The position numbers were made by a program, and so were the translations under genes. From contig NZ_CP160680.1 in NCBI RefSeq assembly GCF_040784935.1, positions 4,659,802 to 4,723,801 of the forward strand: a stretch of DNA of 64,000 nt, read 5' to 3'. Shown here piece by piece: positions 37,201-47,272 of the stretch (the first letter of the stretch is position 1; every line of letters starts with the position of its first letter). The DNA comes from Lewinella sp. LCG006 (GTDB lineage: Bacteria; Bacteroidota; Bacteroidia; Chitinophagales; Saprospiraceae). The notes beneath the pieces are model-generated. The model was not told the origin of the DNA. It saw nothing but the letters and a program-made list of their open reading frames with translations, and ran no database searches.

Positions 37201-40200
37201 CGCGCCTTTTGTAGTGGATTGCGGCACAACGGGCACCACGACAGTTACCTATACCGTTACGGATGATTGTGATAACGCAACCGACTTTGTAGCCACCTAC
37301 ACGGTAGAAGACACGACCGATCCTGATCTGACGGGTTGCACCAACCGTGATGCGACGGCAGAATGTGGTCAAGACGATATCGTAGCCTGGCATACAGCCA
37401 ACTTAGTAGCCCTGACCGCTTGCGCGACGGACGCTTGTGATGACGATCTGACGATCAGCAGCGATTTCGCCAACGCACCTTTTGTAGTGGATTGCGGCAC
37501 GACGGGCACCACGACAGTTACCTATACCGTGACGGATGATTGTGACAACGCAACCGACTTTGTAGCCACCTACACGGTAGAAGATACCACCGATCCTGAT
37601 CTCACGGGTTGCACCAATCGTGATGCGACGGCCGAATGTGGTCAAGACGATATCGCAGCCTGGCATACAGCCAACTTAGCCGCCCTGGCCGCTTGTGCCA
37701 CGGACGCCTGTGATGACGATCTGACGATCAGCAGCGATTTTGCCAACGCACCTTTTGTAGTGGATTGCGGCACGACGGGCACCACGACGGTTACCTATAC
37801 CGTCACGGATGATTGCGATAACGCAACCGACTTTGTAGCTACCTACTCGGTAGAAGACACGACCGATCCTGATCTGAACGGTTGTACCAATCGTGATGCG
37901 ACGGCCGAATGTGGTCAAGACGATATTACAGCCTGGCATACAGCCAACTTAGCGGCCCTGGCCGCTTGCGCGACGGACGCCTGTGATGACGATCTGACGA
38001 TCAGCAGCGATTTCGCCAACGCGCCTTTTGTAGTGGATTGCGGCACAACGGGCACCACGACAGTTACCTATACCGTTACGGATGATTGTGATAACGCAAC
38101 CGACTTTGTAGCCACCTACACGGTAGAAGACACGACCGATCCTGATCTGACGGGTTGCACCAACCGTGATGCGACGGCCGAATGTGGTCAAGACGATATT
38201 GCAGCCTGGCATACAGCCAACTTAGCCGCCCTGGCCGCTTGTGCGACGGACGCCTGTGATGACGATCTGACGATCAGCAGCGATTTTGCCAACGCACCTT
38301 TTGTAGTGGATTGCGGCACGACGGGCACCACGACGGTTACCTATACCATAACGGATGATTGCGATAACGCTACCGACTTTGTAGCCACCTATACGGTAGA
38401 GGACACGACCGATCCTGATCTGACGGGTTGTACCAATCGTGATGCGACGGCCGAATGTGGTCAAGACGATATTACAGCCTGGCATACAGCCAACTTAGCG
38501 GCCCTAGCAGCTTGCGCGACAGACGCCTGTGATGATGATCTGACGATCAGCAGCGATTTCGCCAACGCACCTTTTGTAGTGGATTGCGGCACGACGGGCA
38601 CCACGACTGTTACCTATACCGTGACGGATGATTGCGATAACGCTACCGACTTTGTAGCTACCTATACGGTAGAAGACACGACTGATCCAACTATCAGCTG
38701 CCCCGCAGAGGTGACGGTTGAATGTGGTATGCCTACAGATGTTAACTCCACGGGTAACGCCACCGGTTCTGACATTTGTGGGGGAGTTACAATTACTCAT
38801 AGCGACAGCTTTGTCCCGGCCTGTGGTAATACGGGTACGATCACTCGCACCTTTACAGCGACCGATGACTGTAACAATACTTCTACTTGTACGCAGATCA
38901 TTACTATCGTAGACACTACAGACCCAATTATAGCTGGCCCTATGCCCGATGGTGCTACAATGAACGTAGAATGTAATCTTCGTGACCCCAACTGGACACC
39001 CTTCCAAGTGACTACTGGCGATCTTACAATTACCGACAATTGCTCGGACAGGGAGAATATCACCATTACTTACGTAGATATTCTTGAAGAAGAGGGAGAA
39101 TGTGGTGTCTCCGACTTTCTGAGTCTGTGGCGCTGTGTTTGGACTGCTACCGATGAGTGTGGTAATAGTTCGACTTACACCCTGTTTCTACGTATTGTTG
39201 ATACACAAGGACCGATCTTTACTTCTTTCCCTGATGATATGAGCATCGAATGCAGTGACCCTCTTTTCGCATCGATGGCAACAGCTGTGGATAACTGTTC
39301 AGAAGTTGAAATCACTTTCGAAGATAGCCGTATTGATGGTGACTGTGATAACAGGTATACTATCCGCCGTCGTTTTACCGCGATAGATGGTTGTGGTAAT
39401 CCGACTACGCAAGATCAGTTCATTATGGTAACCGATGACAGCGCTCCTGTTCTCTACTTTGAGGACGAATACGTAAATCAGTATACTGACGGGCAAGATG
39501 TCTTTACGGATTGTTCGGAGTTTGGTACCATCATCAATCTTTCTTATGCGGTTGGTGCACGCGATCTGTGTAGTGGTGTGAGTCAGGTAGATTTTGATTA
39601 CGAAGACTTTGGATTGTTCGACTGTGCAGAATTCGGTTATTCTGGTTACGTACGTACGACCTGGTCATCGACGGATGACTGTGGCAACGCTTCGAGTATC
39701 AGCCTCAATTGGTACCTCGTAGACCAAACACCACCGATGCTACAAGGAGTACCTGAAGACGACTGTGTGACAGCCTTACCTGCCGTTCCCAATGTACAAG
39801 CGGTTGATGATTGTGAATTTGCAACCTTAGCATACACCCAATCTGATCCAGTCGATTGTGACGGAGGGCAGTATGTAGAACGTACCTGGACGGCTACAGA
39901 TGTTTGTGGTAATACTACTAGTGCCACACAACGATTAACCATCACCAATGGTAGTGGGCTTGGTCCAGATGTGAATATAGACCTTCCCGGACTAAGCGGT
40001 CTTCCTTCAGGAAGTACAGCCCAGTTGGCGGCCGAATGTGACGAAGACGGAACCTGGATAATTCCTGATTTTGCTGCAGCTTTAGTAACGAGTACTGGTT
40101 GTGGAGGAATCGAAGTGCGCACGGATCTCCAACTGTTGAACAGTGGAAGTTGTAGCACTACGGGGTACCTTGCGCGTTACCAACTCACTGTTTCCGCAGC

Positions 40201-41791
40201 CGATTTGTGTAACAACACAACTGAATACGTCTTGTTTGTCGAACTGATTGACACGACTCCACCCGTTGTGGAAGGGCCTGCGGAACTGGTACTCTCTTGC
40301 GGGGAAGCAATTCCTGAAATTGCTGCTAGCGATGCATGCAACGCAATAGCCAGTATTAGCTTTATGGATATTCAGCCAATAATAGCGAGCTGTCCTGATA
40401 GTCCGCAAGCTTTTGAAAGGATTTGGTTGATAACTGACGCCTGTGACAATACGACGGTTTTTGCGCAAAGCATTACCATTATTGATGATGAAGGGCCTGT
40501 ATTCAGTAATGTACCTGAAGATGCTTGTAACGATACAACGATCTCCGGACCAGTAACGGCGTTCGACGAATGTAGCGGGACAAACGTAAACGTTGTCTTC
40601 AACGAAGTAACCAGCAATGAACCAGGCTGTGGACAAGTACTCACCCGTACCTGGACAGCCATGGATGCTTGTGGAAACACGACTACCGCTACGCAGCAAG
40701 TCTTCTTTACCGATGACAGTGCTCCTGTGCTCGAATTTTCCCACCCGCTTTTGATTGGGCTTGAAGATGGGGGAGAACTGGTTTTACCAGTTGACTTTAC
40801 TTATGGCAATCCACAGGAAATTTACGACTTTGGTGGAGACGCCATTGCAATAGAGGACAACTGTGCTTCTAACTTATTGGCCGTGCTTAGCGTGACCGAT
40901 ATTACGGAAGAAGGAGATTGTGAAAGCAATGGTTACCTCGCTCGCTTGCGCCTGACTTGGACTGTAACTGACCCCTGCGGTAACAGCTCAAAGATCAGTG
41001 TCATCTTGATTTATGTGGATACCTACGGACCGGAGATATTCTATGTCCCGGAAGATATCACACTGTTCTGTGAAGACGATTTACCACCAGTAGCGGTGGT
41101 GTACCTCAAGGACAACTATGATCAAGACATTGATCTTCTGTTCGAAGAAATTGAAGTCGTAACCGATTTTGGGCTGCGGATCATTCGCCGCTGGACGGCC
41201 AACGATGATTGCGGCAATGTGACGATAGAGGAGCAACTGATTGACATTGTAGGAAACACGTTGGTATGTGAGTTTGAGCTACCTGAAACGGTCTTATGCA
41301 ACTCCAGCGGTAACCAGATTACCGTCATTGCCAGCGGAGGAACTCCTCCATATACTTACAGTTGGGAAATGACAGACTGTGATGGCTTCCTCACTTCTGC
41401 GCCTACCAATGCGACCGTCTTCTACACCGTTGGCTTTACGACCCAAAACTTCTCTGTTACCATTACTGATGCGAGGGGCTGCGAGCGTGTATGTACAACC
41501 AGCGTAGTTTGCGAAAAGGAGGAATCAGAAGGAGGTTTGCCTCAGTTGCAGGCGTTCCCTAACCCGGCAAACGGGATGCTGACAGTGAAAAACAATGACC
41601 TCGTTGAGCAAGTTGTCAGATTAAGCCTTTACAGTACTACGGGACAGGTGATTTTGCGCCAAATGATTGACTACTGGCCGCAAGAAGGCTACCGTATCAA
41701 TACGGCGACTATCCCAAGTGGTATTTACATTATAAGACTCGATTCGGCAGGATACGATCCAATGCTGATCGAAGTGGTTATTCAACATTAA
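34289..41791 (+). CDS. Giant T9SS-secreted protein with tandem Cys-rich HYR-like repeats
   Basis: 2500 residues. The N terminus is long and polar before a hydrophobic stretch (about 33-50) ending NAMGQC, which I take as the signal peptide. Residues about 465-1465 are eleven near-identical 91-residue repeats, each with six cysteines (GCTNRD, TAEC, ACATDAC, VVDCG, TDDC) and ending YTVEDTTDP. More diverged HYR/Ig-like repeats follow (DDCGNATxxxT, VDTTxP). A type A T9SS sorting domain closes the protein (AFPNPANGMLTVKN through SGIYIIRL). It should be a very long surface or matrix protein. The repeat copy number may be an assembly or strain variable. Confidence 0.9.
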   Translation: MNIINKRSTRSCLWWNGEEYALFFENLFLDIKRTVFPIWIFSMLSCLLAFTPNAMGQCDASLNVPEYAINLTPGNPMVTGAYALGDECCTNQQGNNSCLIFNIDVTGFDGLAFCFDPPCSTKGYVLPANTSACSASNQLNAGTALDLCKEEVCIPNGATMIELLVCKPGAANNLLEISILGIPSLTLEVEDIVEGCNDVFAVNGTQIPQCGNGASDVNFATPTITWSSIDDPNLDYLDISDPENAVFDYDGPTVTDCNGINFDYTVTTDASSLSDCITQNPSVTKTATVFPALNGQIVANCNLGAGTVELCFEFDSGVICPQVTYSWMPGGATSRCITVNADDTQYTVDVSRNDVPLAPGCIPFIASAPASCCTQDADCLTDLDVIREGCASDIPPAFINPTDVFSDIESCGAIVTMDFTVLPGGDTDFCTDGDGVDFTRRYTIYFDGVAFAICDQTIFIEDTTDPDLTGCTNRDATAECGQDDIVAWHTANLAALAACATDACDDDLTISSDFANAPFVVDCGTTGTTTVTYTVTDDCDNATDFVATYTVEDTTDPDLTGCTNRDATAECGQDDIVAWHTANLAALATCATDACDDDLTISSDFANAPFVVDCGTTGTTTVTYTVTDDCDNATDFVATYTVEDTTDPDLTGCTNRDATAECGQDDIVAWHTANLAALATCATDACDDDLTISSDFANAPFVVDCGTTGTTTVTYTVTDDCDNATDFVATYTVEDTTDPDLTGCTNRDATAECGQDDITAWHTANLAALAACATDACDDDLTISSDFANAPFVVDCGTTGTTTVTYTVTDDCDNATDFVATYTVEDTTDPDLTGCTNRDATAECGQDDIVAWHTANLAALAACATDACDDDLTISSDFANAPFVVDCGTTGTTTVTYTVTDDCDNATDFVATYTVEDTTDPDLTGCTNRDATAECGQDDITAWHTANLAALAACATDACDDDLTISSDFANAPFVVDCGTTGTTTVTYTVTDDCDNATDFVATYTVEDTTDPDLTGCTNRDATAECGQDDIVAWHTANLVALTACATDACDDDLTISSDFANAPFVVDCGTTGTTTVTYTVTDDCDNATDFVATYTVEDTTDPDLTGCTNRDATAECGQDDIAAWHTANLAALAACATDACDDDLTISSDFANAPFVVDCGTTGTTTVTYTVTDDCDNATDFVATYSVEDTTDPDLNGCTNRDATAECGQDDITAWHTANLAALAACATDACDDDLTISSDFANAPFVVDCGTTGTTTVTYTVTDDCDNATDFVATYTVEDTTDPDLTGCTNRDATAECGQDDIAAWHTANLAALAACATDACDDDLTISSDFANAPFVVDCGTTGTTTVTYTITDDCDNATDFVATYTVEDTTDPDLTGCTNRDATAECGQDDITAWHTANLAALAACATDACDDDLTISSDFANAPFVVDCGTTGTTTVTYTVTDDCDNATDFVATYTVEDTTDPTISCPAEVTVECGMPTDVNSTGNATGSDICGGVTITHSDSFVPACGNTGTITRTFTATDDCNNTSTCTQIITIVDTTDPIIAGPMPDGATMNVECNLRDPNWTPFQVTTGDLTITDNCSDRENITITYVDILEEEGECGVSDFLSLWRCVWTATDECGNSSTYTLFLRIVDTQGPIFTSFPDDMSIECSDPLFASMATAVDNCSEVEITFEDSRIDGDCDNRYTIRRRFTAIDGCGNPTTQDQFIMVTDDSAPVLYFEDEYVNQYTDGQDVFTDCSEFGTIINLSYAVGARDLCSGVSQVDFDYEDFGLFDCAEFGYSGYVRTTWSSTDDCGNASSISLNWYLVDQTPPMLQGVPEDDCVTALPAVPNVQAVDDCEFATLAYTQSDPVDCDGGQYVERTWTATDVCGNTTSATQRLTITNGSGLGPDVNIDLPGLSGLPSGSTAQLAAECDEDGTWIIPDFAAALVTSTGCGGIEVRTDLQLLNSGSCSTTGYLARYQLTVSAADLCNNTTEYVLFVELIDTTPPVVEGPAELVLSCGEAIPEIAASDACNAIASISFMDIQPIIASCPDSPQAFERIWLITDACDNTTVFAQSITIIDDEGPVFSNVPEDACNDTTISGPVTAFDECSGTNVNVVFNEVTSNEPGCGQVLTRTWTAMDACGNTTTATQQVFFTDDSAPVLEFSHPLLIGLEDGGELVLPVDFTYGNPQEIYDFGGDAIAIEDNCASNLLAVLSVTDITEEGDCESNGYLARLRLTWTVTDPCGNSSKISVILIYVDTYGPEIFYVPEDITLFCEDDLPPVAVVYLKDNYDQDIDLLFEEIEVVTDFGLRIIRRWTANDDCGNVTIEEQLIDIVGNTLVCEFELPETVLCNSSGNQITVIASGGTPPYTYSWEMTDCDGFLTSAPTNATVFYTVGFTTQNFSVTITDARGCERVCTTSVVCEKEESEGGLPQLQAFPNPANGMLTVKNNDLVEQVVRLSLYSTTGQVILRQMIDYWPQEGYRINTATIPSGIYIIRLDSAGYDPMLIEVVIQH
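35681..38683 (+). repeat. Eleven tandem 273-bp repeats
   Basis: The unit begins at GATCCTGATCTGA and is exactly 273 bp; 11 units fill 3003 bp without a frame change. A twelfth, diverged unit starts at 38684. One variable codon (IVAW, ITAW or IAAW) runs V V V T V T V A T A T along the array. A stretch of about 160 bp in unit 6 (37201 onward) is identical to the one 819 bp later in unit 9. These patterns point to recent unequal exchange or gene conversion. Confidence 0.95.
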
Positions 41792-41819
41792 TCTAACCCA
41801 CGTTAACAGGTATTATGGG

Positions 41820-41858
41820 CGGCGTGCTTCCGGGGGGAGGTGCGCCGTTCTTCTTTGT
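41820..41858 (+). terminator. Terminator after the giant repeat protein
   Basis: A 12-pair stem, 41820-41831 with 41836-41847 (CGGCGTGCTTCC against GGAGGTGCGCCG, including three G-U pairs), closes on GGGG and is followed by a T-rich stretch TTCTTCTTT. Confidence 0.7.
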
Positions 41859-42166
41859 AGGACATGATTTGTTGGCTTATGTCGAATTTCTAAAATAATC
41901 CAGTAATGACATCACAAAAATAAGCCAACTCAGGTGCCCATAAAGCCTTAAAAAACGACCATTTACCCACCTTTTTAACACTTGTTTGATGTTGCAAAAA
42001 AATAAAAAATAAATTTTATATCAACTATAGAATCTTATCAAAATTACCTCCATATTTGCTCTCGCTAACAAGCAGATGAACATGTCTTAAGTAACTCAAA
42101 AGCCTGTATTCCAGGCAGTTATTTCTTTTCTCCCTTTTTTTCGTTTTTCTAAATAATTATAATCCT
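41859..42166 (+). other. AT-rich leader of the second giant secreted protein
   Basis: No gene is supported in this gap of about 300 bp. It is AT-rich and pyrimidine-rich near the start codon. A CATATTTG box near 42051 is one base off the TAnnTTTG consensus and could be the promoter of the highly codon-biased gene downstream. Confidence 0.4.
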
Positions 42167-45100
42167 ATGGGCAAAATTGACTTTCAATTTGTCAAGGCAT
42201 TCCTACGCCTTGATGTGATGCTGATGGCTTTCCTTTTCGCCTTCAGCTCTCCTCTTTCCAGCCAAACTGGCTGCAACGGCCTACCCCTACAAGTCGGCTG
42301 TATTGCTAACGTAAATGTGACGCTCAACGGCAGCTGTGCCGCCAACATCACACCGAGTATGGTGCTTACTGGTAATTACCAGTGTGCGGACAATATTGTG
42401 GTGACGGTAGACGGTGGTAACAGCAACGTACTTTCTGGTTGTGGTACCCACACGTATATGGTGGTGGTTACGGACAACGGCCAGGAGGTTTACACTTGTT
42501 GGGGTAACATTTTAGCGGAAGATAAAACAGATCCTGTTTTAACTTGTCCAGCTAACACTGATGAGGTTACTGTAGACCTTAGCGCTCAGGTTATTTCTGG
42601 TGCTTTGGCAGCTACTGATCCTAGTATCCAACTGACGAACTACTCTTGTTTCTTGGAAATTTTCCCTCCTTTGGCGGGTAACCATTACTATGACCTTTAC
42701 ACCTTTACGGTGAACAACCCTACTGGACAAGGTATCTTTACCTTTGATATGGGTTCTGCTTGGGGTGATGGTACAATGGCCTTGTTCCAGGGCAACTTCA
42801 ACCCTGCCAATCCTTGTGAGAATATCATCGCTCAGGCGGATGATCTGATCAGTGGCAGTGGCTTCTTCGCTTCATTTGATCCTACTATCCGTATGTCGGC
42901 TGGTTTGGTAAACGGACAGACCTACACCTTATTGGTGAGCAGCTGGGCCAACAACCAAACAGGCAACTACGCTGTAGCTGTTTATGGTGAAAACGGTGCT
43001 TCTATCAATGGTGGATTCCCTACCTTGACCGCTCCTGTAACGTTTGACCTGGTTTGTACAGATATTGACCAGATTCGTATCCTTACTCCTGTTACTTACG
43101 TAGTAAACGCAGCGGGTGGTATCGTTTCTATTTCTCCTGCATTGAACGCTATTTTGAGCCGTACTGGTTTCCCTGCTGTTTCTGACAACTGTGGTAACGT
43201 GCTGGTAACGGTTTCTGACGTTGTTTCTTCTGCTGGTGATTGTGGTAATGTAACAATTACGCGTACTTTCCGTGCGGCTGACCGTTACAACTCTACCTGT
43301 GTTGGCGCACCTCGCGTTGTTACTTGCCAGCAAATCATTACCTTCCGTAAGCCAGTTATTGCAGAAGTAATCCTGCCTAACTTTACGGCAGTTATGGAAT
43401 GTGACGAAAACTTCCCTACTGACGGTAGCGTTGGTGGCCCTGACAACAACCCTACGGCTGGTGTAACAGGTTATCCTTTTATCCGCACAGCTTTTGGTTT
43501 CCACGACCTTAACAGCACTTACTGCAACGTTGGTGCTTCTTATTCTGACGAACCACGCATCAACGTTTGTACGGGTTCTTACAAATTCCGTCGTCAGTGG
43601 AACATCATCGACTGGTGTAACCCAGGGTCTAGCATTACCTACAACCAATTGGTGAAGGTAGGTGACTTCACTGGTCCTATCATCTCTGGTGTACCTGCGG
43701 TAATTACGGTTTCTACTTCTCCGTTCAACTGTATGGCTAACTTCTTAGTGCCTAACCCACAAGTAACGGACGGTAATGGTTGTTCTACCGCTGCTGCAAC
43801 CAACTATACCATTTTGGCAAACGGTACCACGTTTTTCCGTGGTGGCAACATTGGCCCTGGTGTAGTAGTACAAGTTCCTATTGGTAACCATACCATTGAG
43901 CTTTGCGCAGAAGACGGTTGTGGTAACGAAACTTGCGTGACTTACGACTTGATCGTTCGTGACTTGATCGAACCATCTGCTTCTTGTGATGACCAACTTA
44001 ATGTATCTATCGGTGGTGGCGACGTAGCCAACGGTATTACAGGTATCGCTCGCGTTTTTGCAGCTGATGTTAACGAAGGTTCTAACGACAACTGTGGTCC
44101 TGTAACTTTGGAAGTTCGCCGTAACTTCTGGCGCAACAACACTTGTGATCCAAGTGCTAACCGCTACAGCCCATGGGGTAACTTTGTTGACTTCTACTGC
44201 TGTGATATCAATAAAGAAATCACCATTGAACTACGTGTAACTGACCAGTCTGGCAACCAAAACATCTGTTGGATGGTGGTAACACCTGAAGACAAACTGA
44301 ATCCTTTCTGTTATGCACCTGCTAACGTAAGCCTGACTTGTTCCAACTTGCCTTTGGCATTCCCTGGTGATATTGCTGCTGCTTACAACACTGATTTTGC
44401 AGCTACGTCTATCATGATGAACGCCATCTTTGGTGGTGCTACTGGTACCGACAACTGTGCAGTGGATACCATCGTAGAGCGTACGCCAAACATTCAGGTG
44501 AACGACTGTGGTTGGGGATCAATCACCCGCCGTTTTGAGGCATGGCAACTACGTCCTGCTGGCGACGCCAACGGTAACGGTGCTATCGACATCAACGAAG
44601 TATTCCGTTCTACCAACAGCTGTAGCCAGTTGATTACCATCACTGAAGTACACGACTTCACCATCGACTTCCCTGAAGATACCGATGCTGACTGTGGTGA
44701 TCCTGAAATTCCTACCATCATTACCACTACTGTTGGTTGTGATGTATTGAGTGTAAACATTGGCAACCCCGTACGCTTTAGCTCTGCTGGTGACGAATGT
44801 TACAAGATGAGCATCACTTACGATGTAATCAACTGGTGTGTATGGGATGGCGAGTACACTGGTTTGGTACTGCCACGTATGACCGAAGACGACGGTGAGG
44901 CACTGCCTATCGACCGTTCTGTAGAAGGCAACGAGCGCCCTGTAGTACGTGTTGTCAGTGGCTTTGGCCCTGTAGACAACGACTGCAACAACGTTGCTGA
45001 CGCTCAGCAAGGCATCCAGTACACCGTAGTTATCGACCGCAATCACAATGATCGCAACGGTAACTCTAGCATTCCCAACACTGTTTACGATAACATCCCA

Positions 45101-47227
45101 GGTAACAACATTCCTTGTATTCCTGCTGACCAGTTTGGTCGTCGCAACTTCGGTCGCTATGTTTATACGCAGTTCATCAAAGTTTACGACTCTACTGCTC
45201 CTGTTATCAGTGTAGGCAACTACGGTGGCCCAACGGCACTGTGCCCAACTCTTGCTGCTCACCAATTTGGTAGCGTAACCGGTACTTGTAGTGCCCCTGT
45301 AAGCATTCCTTTCAGTGTAGCTGATGATTGCGAACTGTTCAACCAAAGCGGCAACCTCGTAGTTACCATCGTATCTGCTCAATTGGATGCGTTTGCGGTA
45401 GATGCTAACCGTGATGGCGTGATTAAGTCTAACGAATTCGTAGCTGATGCCAACGCAATTAGCAACATCACCAACAACGGTGACGGTACATTTGTATTCA
45501 CTGGTACTTTCCCAATCATCACCTCAGCAATGGGTGATAACATCCTGCATGCTTTCCGTGTATTGTTCCAGGATGGTTGTGGTAACCAAGTAAGCAAAAT
45601 CATCGAATTCGATGTGATTGATTGCAAAGGACCTGCTCCTATCTGTATCAACGGTCTGACCGTAACCCTGATGCCTCAAGAAGGTGGTGGTTGTGCAATG
45701 GCGATCTGGGCAAGCGACTTCGAAGCTTCTCCGATCTACGATTGTACTGGTCAAGGACCAGCTGTACACCCAACAACGGGTAACCCTCGGGTAACCAAGT
45801 ACGCTATTTACCGTGCTGCTGACGTAGAAGGTAACCCCAACTTCGTTCCTAGCCCTAACGATACCGGTCTGGTATTGACGGATGAAGACGAAGAAACAAC
45901 GGTTGTTTACGTGTACGCATTCGACGAAGAAGGCAACTACGATTACTGTGAAACCTACATTCTGGTACAACAGCACGCTAGCTGTAACCCAGTTGGTAAC
46001 GGAACAATCCAAGGTGTTATCGCTACGGAAAGCTCAGTAACCGTACAAGGTGTAGAAGTAAGCGTGAATGGTGGTACCCAGTCAATGGTGACCAGCTCAA
46101 ACGGTACTTTTACTTTCAGCCTTCCTCAAGGTGGTGATTACTCTATCACTCCTTACTTGAATGCTAACCCACTGAATGGTGTTTCTACCTTCGACCTGGT
46201 GTTGATGGCTAAGCACATCCTTGGTGTACAACCGTTGAACAGCCCTTACAAGATGATTGCTGCGGACATCAACCGCTCGAATACCATCACTACCCTGGAT
46301 ATGATCCAGTTGCGTAAACTGATCCTGAACATTGAAACCAGCTTTGCAAACAATACCAGCTGGCGTTTCATTCCTGTTACTTACAGCTTCCCATTACCTA
46401 CCAACCCTTGGTTTGCAGTATTCCCAGAGTTGCGTAACGTGAATGACCTGGTAGGTACGGTAAATGCTAGTTTCGTAGCAGTGAAAATCGGTGACGTTAA
46501 CGGTAGCGCACAAGCTAATGCTTTAGCTGGTGATGATCGTACCTTGAACGGCCAGTTCAACCTGATGGCTGATAACCAGTCATTGAAAGCTGGTAACGAA
46601 TACACTGTTGCTTTTACCGCAGCTGATCTGGCTGCTGTAACTGGCTTCCAGGGTACCCTGAAGCTACAAGGTGCAACGTTTGTAGGTATTGAGAATGGTG
46701 TAGCTACTGCTGAAAACTTCGGTCTGCGTTTCGCAGAAGAAGGATTCATTACCATGAGCTGGAACCGCACCAACTACAACGAGGCGACTGCTAAAGAAGA
46801 TGTATTGTTCAGCTTGGTTATCAAGGCAACCAAAGATGCTCAACTTAGCGATGTCCTTACGGTAAATAGCCGCTACACAGCTGCTGAGGCTTACAGCAAT
46901 GGCAACACCATGAACGTAGGCATCGACTTTGCCCAAGGCACATTCGCTATCGAAGGTTTCCAATTGTTCCAAAACATGCCTAACCCATTCCAGGCAGAAA
47001 CCCTGATCGGTTTCAACCTGCCTGAGGAGGCAAAGGTTCAATTGACGATCTCTGACCTTAGCGGTCGTGTACTGTACACCAACGCCGGAGCTACTTCAGT
47101 TCTTGGTGCTGGTTACCAGACCATCACGGTTACTAAGCAAATGATCAACGGTGCTACAGGTGTATTGAACTACACGATCGAAGCTGGTGATTACCGCGCT
47201 ACCAAGCAAATGGTAGTAGTGAAATAA
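42167..47227 (+). CDS. Giant T9SS-secreted protein with dockerin-like and cohesin-like regions
   Basis: 1686 residues. A signal peptide (about 15-33, ending LSSQTGC) precedes a long Cys-containing region of HYR/Ig-like modules (for example VSDNCGNVLVTVSD and EDGCGNETCVTYDL). Near residues 1285-1400 a carboxypeptidase-regulatory-like segment and a dockerin-like duplicated helix (GVSTFDLVLMAKHILG, then TITTLDMIQLRKLIL) appear. A cohesin-like domain and a type A T9SS sorting domain (LFQNMPNPFQAETLIGFNL) follow. Codon choice is strongly biased to GGT, AAC, CGT and TAC, unlike its neighbours, which suggests high expression as a major surface or matrix protein. Confidence 0.9.
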   Translation: MGKIDFQFVKAFLRLDVMLMAFLFAFSSPLSSQTGCNGLPLQVGCIANVNVTLNGSCAANITPSMVLTGNYQCADNIVVTVDGGNSNVLSGCGTHTYMVVVTDNGQEVYTCWGNILAEDKTDPVLTCPANTDEVTVDLSAQVISGALAATDPSIQLTNYSCFLEIFPPLAGNHYYDLYTFTVNNPTGQGIFTFDMGSAWGDGTMALFQGNFNPANPCENIIAQADDLISGSGFFASFDPTIRMSAGLVNGQTYTLLVSSWANNQTGNYAVAVYGENGASINGGFPTLTAPVTFDLVCTDIDQIRILTPVTYVVNAAGGIVSISPALNAILSRTGFPAVSDNCGNVLVTVSDVVSSAGDCGNVTITRTFRAADRYNSTCVGAPRVVTCQQIITFRKPVIAEVILPNFTAVMECDENFPTDGSVGGPDNNPTAGVTGYPFIRTAFGFHDLNSTYCNVGASYSDEPRINVCTGSYKFRRQWNIIDWCNPGSSITYNQLVKVGDFTGPIISGVPAVITVSTSPFNCMANFLVPNPQVTDGNGCSTAAATNYTILANGTTFFRGGNIGPGVVVQVPIGNHTIELCAEDGCGNETCVTYDLIVRDLIEPSASCDDQLNVSIGGGDVANGITGIARVFAADVNEGSNDNCGPVTLEVRRNFWRNNTCDPSANRYSPWGNFVDFYCCDINKEITIELRVTDQSGNQNICWMVVTPEDKLNPFCYAPANVSLTCSNLPLAFPGDIAAAYNTDFAATSIMMNAIFGGATGTDNCAVDTIVERTPNIQVNDCGWGSITRRFEAWQLRPAGDANGNGAIDINEVFRSTNSCSQLITITEVHDFTIDFPEDTDADCGDPEIPTIITTTVGCDVLSVNIGNPVRFSSAGDECYKMSITYDVINWCVWDGEYTGLVLPRMTEDDGEALPIDRSVEGNERPVVRVVSGFGPVDNDCNNVADAQQGIQYTVVIDRNHNDRNGNSSIPNTVYDNIPGNNIPCIPADQFGRRNFGRYVYTQFIKVYDSTAPVISVGNYGGPTALCPTLAAHQFGSVTGTCSAPVSIPFSVADDCELFNQSGNLVVTIVSAQLDAFAVDANRDGVIKSNEFVADANAISNITNNGDGTFVFTGTFPIITSAMGDNILHAFRVLFQDGCGNQVSKIIEFDVIDCKGPAPICINGLTVTLMPQEGGGCAMAIWASDFEASPIYDCTGQGPAVHPTTGNPRVTKYAIYRAADVEGNPNFVPSPNDTGLVLTDEDEETTVVYVYAFDEEGNYDYCETYILVQQHASCNPVGNGTIQGVIATESSVTVQGVEVSVNGGTQSMVTSSNGTFTFSLPQGGDYSITPYLNANPLNGVSTFDLVLMAKHILGVQPLNSPYKMIAADINRSNTITTLDMIQLRKLILNIETSFANNTSWRFIPVTYSFPLPTNPWFAVFPELRNVNDLVGTVNASFVAVKIGDVNGSAQANALAGDDRTLNGQFNLMADNQSLKAGNEYTVAFTAADLAAVTGFQGTLKLQGATFVGIENGVATAENFGLRFAEEGFITMSWNRTNYNEATAKEDVLFSLVIKATKDAQLSDVLTVNSRYTAAEAYSNGNTMNVGIDFAQGTFAIEGFQLFQNMPNPFQAETLIGFNLPEEAKVQLTISDLSGRVLYTNAGATSVLGAGYQTITVTKQMINGATGVLNYTIEAGDYRATKQMVVVK

Positions 47228-47272
47228 CCATAAGCTTTTGAGCTCAACCGACTTCGGTTAGCAATTTTACCC

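Noticed and set aside
35765..38485. A series of 87-codon open frames on the minus strand, one per 273-bp repeat
   Set aside because: They are the antisense shadow of the repeated coding unit. Each is open only because the same sequence is copied, they begin and end at identical places in every unit, and they resemble no family.
35681..38683. CRISPR array
   Set aside because: The repeat unit is 273 bp, fully coding and in frame, with no alternating unique spacers; no cas gene is present.
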